Shown: positions 55,487 through 64,000, counted from the first letter of the stretch. The stretch is DNA of 64,000 nucleotides from JBCCTX01 sp039197765 (GCA_039197765.1 JBCCTX010000002.1:1-64000), one strand, 5' to 3'. The notes: a model not told the origin generated them from the sequence alone. Numbers and translations are program-made.

Positions 55487-56249
55487 TCTAACTGGAAAGG
55501 TCGCCTTCATCACGGGAGGGGGGAGTGGGATCGGCAAGGCTATCTGCAAAATCTTCGCAGAAAAAGGAGCTAAAGTGTATGTCTTTGACCTGAATCTTGA
55601 AGCCGCTCAGGGCACTGTAAAGGAAATTCTCCATAATAGCGGAAGCGCTGAAGCCGTATCGGGTGATGTAGCTGATTTACAGGAAGTACAACAGGTGGTA
55701 CAACCTATCATTGAGGAAAGGGGTATAGATATTTTAGTCAACAATGCCGGAATTGCTCATGTTGGCAACTTAGAACAGACAACAACGGCAGATATGGACC
55801 GCTTATACCAGGTAAACGTCAAGGGGGTATATAATTGCATGTATGCTACCATTCCATATATGAAGCAAAAAGGAGGCGTCATTTTGAACCTAGCTTCAAT
55901 TGCGTCCTGGGTAGGCTTGGCAGACCGTTTCGCCTATTCTATGAGCAAGGGAGCTGTATTGACTATGACCTACTCAGTGGCCAAAGATTATCTCAAATAT
56001 GGGATTAGGTGCAATAGCATTTCTCCAGCTCGCATTCATACCCAGTTTGTGGATGCATTTATTACAGAAAATTATCCAGGTGAAGAGGAAAAAATGTTTC
56101 AAAAACTTTCCCAATCACAACCTATTGGCCGAATGGGCACCCCTCAGGAGGTCGGAAACCTCGCCTTGTATTTGTGTTCAGATCAAGCTGCCTTTATCAC
56201 GGGAAATGATTTTCCTATTGATGGGGGGTTCCTCAAGTTAAATAGTTAA
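55476..56249 (+). CDS. SDR, probable 2-keto-3-deoxy-L-fuconate dehydrogenase
   Basis: A 257-residue classical SDR from ATG 55476 (MTFSLTGKVAFITGG); the frame is open further upstream inside the dehydratase gene but lacks homology there. TGGGSGIG (13-20), VNNAGIAH and catalytic Tyr154/Lys158 (YSMSK) are intact; Asp38 favours NAD. Placed between fuconate dehydratase and the FAH hydrolase, it would oxidise 2-keto-3-deoxy-L-fuconate to the 2,4-diketo acid. Translationally coupled to the dehydratase. Confidence 0.88.
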   Translation: MTFSLTGKVAFITGGGSGIGKAICKIFAEKGAKVYVFDLNLEAAQGTVKEILHNSGSAEAVSGDVADLQEVQQVVQPIIEERGIDILVNNAGIAHVGNLEQTTTADMDRLYQVNVKGVYNCMYATIPYMKQKGGVILNLASIASWVGLADRFAYSMSKGAVLTMTYSVAKDYLKYGIRCNSISPARIHTQFVDAFITENYPGEEEKMFQKLSQSQPIGRMGTPQEVGNLALYLCSDQAAFITGNDFPIDGGFLKLNS

Positions 56250-56265
56250 CGGAATATAGTCTAAG

Positions 56266-57120
56266 ATGAAATTAATTCGACATGGGTTAGCTGGGAAAGA
56301 AAAACCTGGCATCGTATTAGAAAACGGAGATCGCTATGATGTTTCTACTTTTGGGGAAGACTTTGATGGCTCATTTTTGGGGTCTAATGGGATCAATCGC
56401 CTCACAGGTTGGCTCAGCAAAGCAGGAGATCTGCCCAAAGTAAGCAGCGAGATCCGGCTAGGGCCTCCCCTTAAAGCCCCCTCAAAAATTGTGTGTATTG
56501 GCCTAAATTATGCAAAGCATGCGGCGGAGAGTGGGATGGCAACACCTACCGAACCCGTGGTATTCTTTAAGGCTACTTCTGCCATTGTAGGCCCAAATGA
56601 TGACCTGGTCATTCCCAAAGGAAGCAAAAAAACAGACTGGGAAGTTGAGCTAGGGGTTATCATAGGTAAAAAAGCTCAATACGTATCAGCTGCTAATGCC
56701 ATGGATTACGTGGCAGGTTATGTGCTTCACAATGACTACAGTGAACGGGAATATCAGTTGGAAAAAGGTGGTCAGTGGGTAAAAGGCAAAAGCTGTGATA
56801 CTTTCGCGCCATTGGGACCCTATTTAGTCTCAGCAGATGAAATTGCCGATCCCCATAACCTAGAACTCTGGTTGACAGTCAATGGTACCCGAATGCAGCA
56901 TAGTTATACCTCTGACCTGATTTTTAACATTCCCCAATTGATCTCTTATCTGAGTCAGTATATGTCACTGCTACCTGGAGATATGATTTCGACGGGTACT
57001 CCTTCGGGGGTAGGGCTTGGACAAGATCCTCCCAGGTATCTCAAACCAGGAGATGTAGTAGAACTGGGCATTGAGGGATTGGGGAATTCTCGGCAGGTCG
57101 CCAAAGCATATGCCTCGTAA
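56266..57120 (+). CDS. FAH-family hydrolase, probable 2,4-diketo-3-deoxy-L-fuconate hydrolase
   Basis: A 284-residue fumarylacetoacetate-hydrolase-fold protein. Metal ligands Glu126, Glu128 (WEVELG) and Asp157 (HNDYSERE) are present, with IGLNYAKHAAESG, GKSCDTFAPLGP and STGTPSGVGLG as family markers. In the non-phosphorylating L-fucose route the enzyme hydrolyses 2,4-diketo-3-deoxy-L-fuconate to pyruvate and L-lactate. The operon position, 16 bases after the SDR, supports this. Ureidoglycolate lyase, a common database label for this family, is less likely. Confidence 0.9.
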   Translation: MKLIRHGLAGKEKPGIVLENGDRYDVSTFGEDFDGSFLGSNGINRLTGWLSKAGDLPKVSSEIRLGPPLKAPSKIVCIGLNYAKHAAESGMATPTEPVVFFKATSAIVGPNDDLVIPKGSKKTDWEVELGVIIGKKAQYVSAANAMDYVAGYVLHNDYSEREYQLEKGGQWVKGKSCDTFAPLGPYLVSADEIADPHNLELWLTVNGTRMQHSYTSDLIFNIPQLISYLSQYMSLLPGDMISTGTPSGVGLGQDPPRYLKPGDVVELGIEGLGNSRQVAKAYAS

Positions 57121-57194
57121 TAGCTATGGGAAAATAAATCTAGCACGTAGTTATTAGCAGCCAAGGAGGCTGATTTTACAACAGCATTTCAAAC

Positions 57195-57977
57195 ATGGAC
57201 TTACACCTAAAGGATAAAGTGATCATCGTCAGCGGAGGATCTTCTGGCATAGGAAACGGCATTTCTCATGCGTTAGCTAGAGAAGGAGCCATTCCCTTTA
57301 TTGTAGGGCGAAATGCATCCACGATTGCGACGAAGATATCATCCATCGAAGCAGAAGGGGGAAAAGCTGGATTCGGGATCGCCGAACTGACAGATCCAGC
57401 GCAGTGTAAACAAGCTGTCGAGACCTGTATAGAGCAGCTAGGTCGCATTGATGGCTTGGTCAACAATGCGGGTGTGAACGATTCCATTAGTCTGGAACAT
57501 GGCAGTTATGAGTCGTTTACCAGGTCTATTCACCGCAACCTGACCCATTATTACCTGATGGCCCATCATTCCCTTCCAGAACTCAAGAAAAGTAAGGGAG
57601 CAATTGTCAATATTGGGTCAAAAACCTCAGTTACAGGTCAGGGAGGTAGCTCAGGATATGCTGCATCCAATGGGGGGCGAAATTCTCTTACCCGCGAATG
57701 GGCAGTTGAACTACTACCCTATTCCATTCGGGTAAATGCTGTTATCGTGGCCGAGTGCTTTACCCCTATGTATGAAAAATGGATAAATTCATTTCCAAAT
57801 TCAGCTGAGAAACTGGCCGAGATTACCCAGAATATTCCTCTGGAAAAAAGGATGACTACCACCGAAGAGATAGCTAATACGGTACTTTTCCTCTTGTCAG
57901 ATGCTTCAAGCCATACAACAGGGCAATTATTATTTGTAGATGGAGGGTATGCCCATCTGGATCGTGCACTAAAATAA
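57195..57977 (+). CDS. SDR with Asn in place of the catalytic Lys, possible L-fucose dehydrogenase
   Basis: A 260-residue SDR with SGGSSGIG (13-20), VNNAGVND (89-96) and catalytic Tyr155. The usual YxxxK reads YAASNGG, so the Lys is Asn159. The downstream LTREWAVELLPYSIRVNAV is normal. The best pathway gap it could fill is L-fucose 1-dehydrogenase, the first step, but the aldo/keto reductase gene later in the operon is a rival. With Lys missing it may be slow, use another residue, or have a non-catalytic role. It lies between the hydrolase and the permease gene (6 bases before the latter). Confidence 0.85.
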   Translation: MDLHLKDKVIIVSGGSSGIGNGISHALAREGAIPFIVGRNASTIATKISSIEAEGGKAGFGIAELTDPAQCKQAVETCIEQLGRIDGLVNNAGVNDSISLEHGSYESFTRSIHRNLTHYYLMAHHSLPELKKSKGAIVNIGSKTSVTGQGGSSGYAASNGGRNSLTREWAVELLPYSIRVNAVIVAECFTPMYEKWINSFPNSAEKLAEITQNIPLEKRMTTTEEIANTVLFLLSDASSHTTGQLLFVDGGYAHLDRALK

Positions 57978-57983
57978 ACTACT

Positions 57984-59315
57984 ATGAGCAAAACTACTAC
58001 GCCAGTTGTTTCTAGGACATTACTCCTACCGTTTGTCCTGATAACGTCCCTTTTTGCCTTGTGGGGCTTTGCAAACGACATAACGAACCCAATGGTGTCT
58101 GCCTTTAAAAAGGTCTTGGAACTTAACAATACACAAGCATCATGGATCCAGGCAGCATTTTATGGGGGATATTTTACGATGGCTCTCCCTGCGGCTTTTG
58201 TGGTAAAAAAATATAGCTATAAGACAGGGATTATGATTGGCCTGGGACTGTATGCAGCAGGAGCTCTCTTGTTTTATCCAGCAGCGGGCTTAGAAAACTA
58301 TGGACTCTTTTTACTCGCCCTTTATATTCTGACATTTGGACTTGCCTTTTTGGAGACTACAGCCAATCCTTTCATTTTATCCATGGGTGCTGAGGAGACC
58401 TCTATTCAACGTCTTAATCTTGCCCAATCATTCAATCCGCTAGGTGCCTTGGCTGGGCTTTTTGTCGCACAAGTGTTTATTTTAGGAGCGTTGCAATCTG
58501 ATGACGTAGATACTCAAGGAAATAGCATCTATGAAACACTGTCTGGTGCGGCAAAAGCTGCGATCAGAACATCAGACTTACAAGTCATTAGAAATCCCTA
58601 TGTGGGTTTGGGACTTTTTGTCCTCTTGATGTTACTGCTTGTATCCGTAGCGAAGATACCTGAAGCCAAGAAAGAACCAGGAGGAGTTGGCATGTGGGCA
58701 TCCATCAAAAGAGTGTTTAGAATGGAACGCTTTGTGGGAGGAGTAATCGCCCAAATGTTTTATGTAGGCGCCCAAATTATGTGTTGGACCTACATCTACC
58801 AATATGCTGAAAACCTGGGTATCAACAATCAAGATGCTGTCTATTATGCATATGCTGCATTAGTGATTTTCTTGCTTGGGCGTTTCATCTTCACTTTTCT
58901 GTTGAAGTATGTCAATTCAGGTGCCTTGTTGATGATTCTTTCTTTGATGGCCGTCTTTTTTTGTCTGGGAACTATGTTTATCGAAGGAATCTGGGGGTTG
59001 TATTTTTTGGTCTTGGTTTCCTTTTGTATGTCTTTGATGTTCCCCACCATTTATGGTATTGCCCTAAATGGCTTGGGAGAAGACGCGAAAACTGCCTCTG
59101 CATTTTTAGTTATGGCCATTGTTGGTGGGGCATTCATGCCAATTCTTCAGGGACTCATCCTGGATTTCGGAGGAAGAGGCTATGCGGATGTACGCATCAT
59201 GGGTATTCCTGAAGTCAATTTTTCCTTTATCCTTCCTCTTTTATGCTTTGTAGTAGTGGGCTTATATGGCTATCGGAGTTTAACTACATATAGTAATGGG
59301 AATAGAAGTACTTAA
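57984..59315 (+). CDS. fucP: L-fucose:H+ symporter, FucP family
   Basis: A 443-residue major facilitator protein with about 12 membrane helices. Asp32 (GFANDITNPM) and Glu124 (AFLETTANPF) correspond to Asp46 and Glu135 of E. coli FucP, which are needed for sugar binding and proton coupling. WIQAAFYGGYFTMALPAA and NPLGALAGLFVAQ are further family blocks. It brings L-fucose into the cytosol unphosphorylated, as the oxidative route needs. Six bases separate it from the preceding SDR. Confidence 0.93.
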   Translation: MSKTTTPVVSRTLLLPFVLITSLFALWGFANDITNPMVSAFKKVLELNNTQASWIQAAFYGGYFTMALPAAFVVKKYSYKTGIMIGLGLYAAGALLFYPAAGLENYGLFLLALYILTFGLAFLETTANPFILSMGAEETSIQRLNLAQSFNPLGALAGLFVAQVFILGALQSDDVDTQGNSIYETLSGAAKAAIRTSDLQVIRNPYVGLGLFVLLMLLLVSVAKIPEAKKEPGGVGMWASIKRVFRMERFVGGVIAQMFYVGAQIMCWTYIYQYAENLGINNQDAVYYAYAALVIFLLGRFIFTFLLKYVNSGALLMILSLMAVFFCLGTMFIEGIWGLYFLVLVSFCMSLMFPTIYGIALNGLGEDAKTASAFLVMAIVGGAFMPILQGLILDFGGRGYADVRIMGIPEVNFSFILPLLCFVVVGLYGYRSLTTYSNGNRST

Positions 59316-59359
59316 TCATAGAAGACGCTACTACCTAGCACTAGACCAAATTTTGAGTT

Positions 59360-60532
59360 ATGAGCAAACCCCTTTCCTTTAATACCGCCTTTCCCTCTAT
59401 CCAGGACCTTAGAATCAAAGCACGCAAAAAAATCCCCCGCTTTGCCTTTGAGTATTTAGATGGGGGCTGCAATGAGGATGTTAATCTTCACAAGAATACC
59501 GCTGAGATCCGGCAGGTCGAGTTGTTGCCCTATTACCTGAGCAAGCATACAGGCTCATCCATGAAAACCGAGTTATTTGGCCATACCTATGACGCCCCTT
59601 TTGGCGTTGCACCCGTCGGTCTACAAGGACTGATGTGGCCCAATTCGCCTGAAATTCTAGCAAAAGCTGCCTATGAACACAACGTTCCCTTTATCCTTAG
59701 TACGGTCAGTACAAGTAGTATTGAGCGTATCGCAGAAATTACCGAAGGACATAGTTGGTTTCAACTATACCATCCGACTGAAGATCGTTTGAGAGATGAC
59801 ATTCTACAACGAGCTGCTGCTGTGGGCTGTCCTGTACTTGTCATTCTCTGTGATGTTCCCACTTTTGGTTACCGGCCTAGAGATATCCGCAATGGCCTTG
59901 CCATGCCCCCCAAAATGACGCTTAGAAACCTAGTCCAGATTTTGGGCAAACCTCATTGGGGCTTGCAAACGCTCCGGTATGGACAGCCCAATTTCGAGAC
60001 CCTCAAACCTTATATGCCTAAAAACCTGGACCTAAAGCAATTGGGTAAGTTTATGGACGCTACCTTTTCGGGTAGGTTAAACGAAGAAAAGATCAAGCCT
60101 ATTCGAGACATGTGGAAGGGGAAGTTGGTCCTGAAAGGCGTAGCCAATGAAGCAGACGCTAAAAAAGCCATCGCGTTGGGCCTAGATGGCATGATTGTTT
60201 CCAATCATGGAGGAAGGCAACTCGACGCTGGGGAATCCACTATCAAACCCCTGGTGAGAATTGCGCAAACTTATGGCGACCGGATCACCGTCATGATGGA
60301 CAGTGGCCTGCGATCTGGCCCTGATATTGCTCGGACAATGGCTTCTGGCGCTGCGTTCACATTTTTGGGTCGCGCATTTATGTATGGAGTAGCAGCCTTG
60401 GGCAAAAAAGGAGGAGACCACACCATATCCCTCCTAAAGACCGAACTCCAACAAATCATGGAGCAGATTTGCTGCGAAAAAGTCAAGGACTTTCCCAATC
60501 ACTTGATCACAAGCGCTATGAAAATGACTTAA
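59360..60532 (+). CDS. lldD: FMN-dependent alpha-hydroxy-acid oxidase, probable L-lactate dehydrogenase
   Basis: A 390-residue TIM-barrel flavoenzyme. The active site is SNHGGRQLD with His283 and Arg286; PRFAFEYLDGGCNED near residue 26 and FGVAPVGLQGLMWP supply the FMN site. The family oxidises L-2-hydroxy acids to 2-keto acids. Within this operon, L-lactate from the FAH-family hydrolase is the obvious substrate, giving a second pyruvate and feeding electrons to the chain or oxygen. Oxidase versus membrane dehydrogenase cannot be told. The symbol is given for family likeness only. Confidence 0.88.
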   Translation: MSKPLSFNTAFPSIQDLRIKARKKIPRFAFEYLDGGCNEDVNLHKNTAEIRQVELLPYYLSKHTGSSMKTELFGHTYDAPFGVAPVGLQGLMWPNSPEILAKAAYEHNVPFILSTVSTSSIERIAEITEGHSWFQLYHPTEDRLRDDILQRAAAVGCPVLVILCDVPTFGYRPRDIRNGLAMPPKMTLRNLVQILGKPHWGLQTLRYGQPNFETLKPYMPKNLDLKQLGKFMDATFSGRLNEEKIKPIRDMWKGKLVLKGVANEADAKKAIALGLDGMIVSNHGGRQLDAGESTIKPLVRIAQTYGDRITVMMDSGLRSGPDIARTMASGAAFTFLGRAFMYGVAALGKKGGDHTISLLKTELQQIMEQICCEKVKDFPNHLITSAMKMT

Positions 60533-60632
60533 CCTGGCTTTGGTATGAAATAATGTCGAGCATTTAACGGCCACTCTCCCTGCGACAGAAGAAGATCTTG
60601 CGATGGGGGTATACTTACAATAATTGATTACT

Positions 60633-61721
60633 ATGAAAATAGCTGATATCAAGGGCTACGAACTCAGTATTCCTTCCGGACCCTATGACTGGAGCCACAC
60701 CATCGGGCCAGCCAGAGGTAAACGAAATGCATTTTTTACTCGTGTGATTGCCGAAGATGGAACGGAAGGGAATTGCATCTCCATAGAGCGCGGTTCGATC
60801 CTTTCGACCATATTTCACAATACCATTAAGCCCCTAGCCATAGGCGCTGGTGTACACGATCGCGAGCGTCTTTGGCAACAGTTGTTAAAGGTCAGTCGGT
60901 CGGAGCATTACAATTTTTTTGGAATGGGAGCTTTTGATGTGGCACTTTGGGACCTTGCTGCCAAGCAGGCCAAGCTTCCCCTGTATAAGTATATAGGGGC
61001 TTACAGAGATAAGATCCTGGCTTATGCCAGCACCTTTACCTTCGACAGTATCGAGGCATATCAGGAGAATTGTAAGAAATACGTAAAGCAGGGATACAAG
61101 GCCATCAAACTTCACGTCCATGGCATTCCTGACGTGGATATTGAAATATGCCGTGCGGTACGGGAAGCTGTAGGTCCGGACATTAAATTGATGCTGGATG
61201 TATCTGGAGCCTATGACCAGATGAACGCGTTACGTGTGGGACGTGAATTGGAGAAACTCAATTTCCTTTGGTACGAAGAGCCCTTGAGAGACTTCGACCT
61301 GCATGGTCTGAAACAGCTCAATCGGAAGCTGGAAATCCCCTTGTGCACGGCTGAGCAGGCTTCGGATATCAATTTCGGTGTCGCAAATCATATCCTCCAT
61401 GAGACCTCGAGTATGGTGCATGCCAGTTGGGCTATGAAAGCCGGTATAACCGGGCTGATGAAGATAGCCCATACCGCTGAATCATTTGGTTTGTCCTGCC
61501 AAGTTCTCCATAGTGAAATTCCGGGCATACATACTTCATTGTGCATTAAAAGCTGTACGTACTTTGAGAGCATCGTTCCAGAAGAAGCCTTTCACCTGTG
61601 TGTAAAGAATCCGCTTATTGTACCGGACAGTGAAGGATATATACACCCCCCTGAAGGGCCTGGCCTGGGTCTAGATATTGACTGGGACGTGATCGATAAT
61701 CATACGGTACAAGAGATATAG
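60633..61721 (+). CDS. Enolase-superfamily enzyme (mandelate racemase/muconate lactonizing type)
   Basis: A 362-residue protein from ATG 60633. Metal ligands are Asp189 (MLDVSGAY), Glu215 (YEEPL) and Glu241 (AEQA); the general bases are Lys159 and His161 (AIKLHVHG), i.e. K-x-H where FucD has K-x-K, and His293 (VLHSE). This is a sugar-acid dehydratase or racemase layout, but with a different base. It may act on a second acid (for example from another deoxy- or uronic sugar) fed into the same route. A 100-base spacer precedes it; the aldo/keto reductase follows after 27 bases. Confidence 0.85.
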   Translation: MKIADIKGYELSIPSGPYDWSHTIGPARGKRNAFFTRVIAEDGTEGNCISIERGSILSTIFHNTIKPLAIGAGVHDRERLWQQLLKVSRSEHYNFFGMGAFDVALWDLAAKQAKLPLYKYIGAYRDKILAYASTFTFDSIEAYQENCKKYVKQGYKAIKLHVHGIPDVDIEICRAVREAVGPDIKLMLDVSGAYDQMNALRVGRELEKLNFLWYEEPLRDFDLHGLKQLNRKLEIPLCTAEQASDINFGVANHILHETSSMVHASWAMKAGITGLMKIAHTAESFGLSCQVLHSEIPGIHTSLCIKSCTYFESIVPEEAFHLCVKNPLIVPDSEGYIHPPEGPGLGLDIDWDVIDNHTVQEI

Positions 61722-61748
61722 GCAGATGACTTACCCAGAAACAACCTA

Positions 61749-62663
61749 ATGGATAGAATCGAAACGATATTGGGAAACACGGGCATCAAAAGCACAAAGC
61801 TAGGTTTTGGCACCACTGGATTGCGAACAATCGAGCAGGAGTTGTCCACGAAGTTATTGCATACGGCCATCGTGAAATACGGGATCAAACACATCGATAC
61901 GGCTGCCATGTATCAAACAGAGGAAAAAGTGGGGATTGCCCTTCGGGAACTCAACCTCACAGATGAGGTAACCCTATCCACGAAAGTCGGCGGATACCGG
62001 GATTGGGAACGGGAAATCAATTTCTTTAGTTTCGAAAGAGACACGGTGCTTAATTCCATCGAACTCAGTCTGAAAAGACTTCAGGTAAGTACACTGGATA
62101 TCGTACACGTGCATGATGCGCGTCCGGAGCACATGGCTGATGTCTTTGGTTCTGGTGGTGCGTTGGATACGCTTGTAAGCTTGAAGGAGGAGGGAGTGAT
62201 CCGGGCCATAGGGATGGCTACAAAGTTTATGCCCCTACAAATTGCATCCGTGTTCGATCACCGGGTAGATATCATCCAAACGTACAATGTATACAACCTG
62301 CTGGACAGGAGGGCCGAAATCGAACTGTATCCCACCGCAATGGAGAAGGGAAAAGTCATTATTAACACTGCACCTTTCGCGGGGTTCATCCTGGCTACCG
62401 GACCGGGTCCAAACGCCTCTTACATTTACGAACCGGTACCCGAGGAGATTGAGCGAAGAGTGATAAACATGCAGGCGAAGTGCGATAAGTTGGATGTCAA
62501 GCTAACTGACGTGGCCATGTCCTTCTGTTTCGACAATCCGGTGGTCCATTCAACCGTGCTATCCACCCATAAACCATCCCATATCAAGAATTGGTTGGAT
62601 ATGATGCAAAATCCAGTGCCAAGGGAAACGGTACAGGCTGTCCTGAAGGCCGGAGAGGCTTAG
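61749..62663 (+). CDS. Aldo/keto reductase, possible L-fucose/aldose 1-dehydrogenase
   Basis: A 304-residue (beta/alpha)8 protein. The catalytic tetrad is visible: Asp50 and Tyr55 (IDTAAMYQTE), Lys79 (LSTKVGG) and His120 or 122 (IVHVHDAR). The sequence resembles the D-threo-aldose/L-fucose dehydrogenase-like AKRs (TILGNTGIKSTKLGFGTTGL). It could oxidise L-fucose to the lactone, the first pathway step. The gene is more GC-rich than those before 60 kb, as is the next one, which begins two bases after its stop. Confidence 0.87.
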   Translation: MDRIETILGNTGIKSTKLGFGTTGLRTIEQELSTKLLHTAIVKYGIKHIDTAAMYQTEEKVGIALRELNLTDEVTLSTKVGGYRDWEREINFFSFERDTVLNSIELSLKRLQVSTLDIVHVHDARPEHMADVFGSGGALDTLVSLKEEGVIRAIGMATKFMPLQIASVFDHRVDIIQTYNVYNLLDRRAEIELYPTAMEKGKVIINTAPFAGFILATGPGPNASYIYEPVPEEIERRVINMQAKCDKLDVKLTDVAMSFCFDNPVVHSTVLSTHKPSHIKNWLDMMQNPVPRETVQAVLKAGEA

Positions 62664-62665
62664 AA

Positions 62666-64000
62666 ATGGGAAAAAGATCAGTACCTATGAAAGAACCGAT
62701 ACGACAAATTCATCTCGACTTCCATACCTCCGAACACATCCCTGACGTGGGGGCTCAATTTGATAAAAGCAAGTTCCAGCAGGCCCTGAAGATAGGGAGG
62801 GTTGAACAGATCAACCCCTTCGCGAAGTGCCACCACAGCTGGTCCTATTATCCCACGAAAGTGGGGCATCCACATCCCAATCTCAGCCGTCCTAACCTTT
62901 TGGGCGATCAGATCGAGGCTTGCCATGAGATAGGGGTAAAGGCTCCTATCTATTTCACTGCCGGCTGGTCAGCTAATGATGCGGAAGAGCACCCCGAATG
63001 GTGCATGCGAACGGAAACGGGAGACTATATTGTATCGGGTGCCACGAGCATTGGAACTCAGGAAAGAAAAGGAGACGAAGAATCAGGAAACGAAGTTGTT
63101 CTTCCCACCGATCCAAAGCCCACCTGGCAGTGGAAAAGCTTGTGCATCAACCCCAACGGGGGATACCATAAGCTTATTATGGCGCAGGTGGAGGAAATTT
63201 GCAGGACCTACCCGGTCGACGGATTATGGTTTGATATCTATCGCTCCGAGGATGTTTGCTATTGTGACCAGTGCCGGAAAGACATGCTTGCTGAAGGCTT
63301 TGATATCGAAGAACCCCAGGACGCTCAGGTTTTCCGTGCCCTTTCTATTCGGAGACATACCAAAGAGTTAGCGGACCTGGTGCTTGGATTTCATCCCGAT
63401 GCAAGTGTCTTCTTCAATGGGGTGACGGCCATGCACAGGCCCATGAATTCCCGGTACCGCCTTTATGAAAACAACACGAAGCAAGATCTCGAGGATCTTC
63501 CCACCACCTGGGGTGGGTATGACAAGTTTCCCCACCGCGCCAAGTTCTTCCACAAGGAGGGGAAAGCCATCGTCGCGATGAGCGGCAAATTCCATACAGC
63601 ATGGGGTGAGATCGGAGGATTTAAGAATCGTGATGCCATCAGATACGAGGCGGCTAGCATGATCGCCTTTGGCGCTCGGTGTAATATTGGAGATCAGCTT
63701 CATCCCCTGGGTTTCATGGATATGACGACTTACGAAAATATTGGACATGCCTACGATTATGTAGAGAAGATTGAAGACTACGGAGTGGGAGGGTTACCTG
63801 AATCTACTCTGGGTATTTGGCTGGCGAATGAAATTGCCCCGGATGAGGGCTTGTGCCGGATGCTGCTCGAAGAACAACAGGACTTTGATGTTGTGCGTCC
63901 GGGCGATGACCTGAGTGTGTTTGAATGCGTGATCATTCCCTCCAGAGCCGGTTTGCTGGATGGCCATGAAGATAAGGTAAATTCCTTTCTAGATTCGGGG
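62666..64000 (+). CDS. Glycoside-hydrolase-like protein (GHL6 / beta-galactosidase-trimerisation type), 3' end missing
   Basis: An open frame from ATG 62666 (or ATG 62687, MKEPIRQIHLDFH) runs off the window edge without a stop: 445 codons seen. It resembles the hypothetical glycosyl hydrolase 6 family: IRQIHLDFHTSE (12-23), FAKCHHSWSYYPTK (52-65), VDGLWFDIYRSEDV (184-197) followed by CYCDQC (198-203), and a later beta-galactosidase trimerisation-like part (IIPSRAGLLDG). No signal peptide, so probably cytosolic. It may cleave a fucosylated or related oligosaccharide, given its operon. The catalytic residues are not certain. Confidence 0.8.
   Translation, partial: MGKRSVPMKEPIRQIHLDFHTSEHIPDVGAQFDKSKFQQALKIGRVEQINPFAKCHHSWSYYPTKVGHPHPNLSRPNLLGDQIEACHEIGVKAPIYFTAGWSANDAEEHPEWCMRTETGDYIVSGATSIGTQERKGDEESGNEVVLPTDPKPTWQWKSLCINPNGGYHKLIMAQVEEICRTYPVDGLWFDIYRSEDVCYCDQCRKDMLAEGFDIEEPQDAQVFRALSIRRHTKELADLVLGFHPDASVFFNGVTAMHRPMNSRYRLYENNTKQDLEDLPTTWGGYDKFPHRAKFFHKEGKAIVAMSGKFHTAWGEIGGFKNRDAIRYEAASMIAFGARCNIGDQLHPLGFMDMTTYENIGHAYDYVEKIEDYGVGGLPESTLGIWLANEIAPDEGLCRMLLEEQQDFDVVRPGDDLSVFECVIIPSRAGLLDGHEDKVNSFLDSG

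Overview
The window is a gene-dense bacterial chromosome segment that belongs to the Bacteroidota. The evidence is a SusC/SusD pair, a GLPGLI protein next to a TonB-type outer-membrane beta-barrel, a Por-secretion (T9SS) C-terminal sorting domain, many lipoprotein signals, Bacteroidota-type -7 elements (TAnnTTTG) and few Shine-Dalgarno sequences. The repertoire looks like a free-living, polysaccharide-using Cytophagia/Saprospiria-like organism, but genus cannot be read from the sequence. No rRNA, tRNA, CRISPR array, phage or insertion sequence was seen.

Layout. 1-6.7 kb: tail of an AraC regulator, a secreted VOC protein, a very large DUF6807/dehydrogenase/HEAT/cytochrome c lipoprotein, a cupin, and a DUF2459-SDR pair. 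6.9-15.7 kb: single genes for an S9 peptidase, a secreted chitobiase-C-domain protein, a glutaminyl cyclase lipoprotein, an M20 hydrolase lacking one expected metal ligand, and a tagaturonate reductase-like enzyme. 15.7-23.5 kb: a minus-strand biosynthetic locus combining a flavoprotein, methyltransferase, type III polyketide synthase, FabI-like SDR, FabZ-like dehydratase, FabF-like ketosynthase, acyl carrier protein and phosphopantetheinyl transferase. An Rpn-family nuclease gene sits in opposite orientation inside it. This is the best candidate for an uncharacterised system: a small FAS-II-like line may build an ACP-bound acyl chain that a type III PKS turns into a phenolic lipid, later methylated and oxidised.

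23.6-33.6 kb: an MbnP/MbnH copper-protein pair, a terminator and a structured non-coding stretch, a TonB-C/TPR protein, an outer-membrane barrel plus GLPGLI gene divergent from a histidine kinase/response regulator pair, and a Fer4_19-CDGSH iron-sulfur protein. 33.7-38.3 kb: a SusC/SusD operon ending in a clear terminator. 38.9-53.1 kb: a D-lactate dehydrogenase-like gene with a P-loop DUF4914-like protein, an S51 peptidase, AraC and Crp regulators, a three-gene oxidoreductase operon, a T9SS-exported protein with a penta-repeat, outer-membrane proteins, a BIG2-DM13 lipoprotein and an HXXEE membrane protein.

53.2-64 kb: an AraC regulator followed by a long co-directional operon for non-phosphorylating L-fucose breakdown: L-fuconate dehydratase, SDR, FAH-family hydrolase, a second SDR (with Asn in place of the catalytic Lys), FucP permease, an L-lactate oxidase/dehydrogenase-like flavoenzyme, another enolase-superfamily enzyme, an aldo/keto reductase and a truncated glycosidase-like gene. 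The hydrolase is expected to release pyruvate and L-lactate, so the flavoenzyme would close the route by making a second pyruvate. An L-fuconolactonase is not seen in the window.
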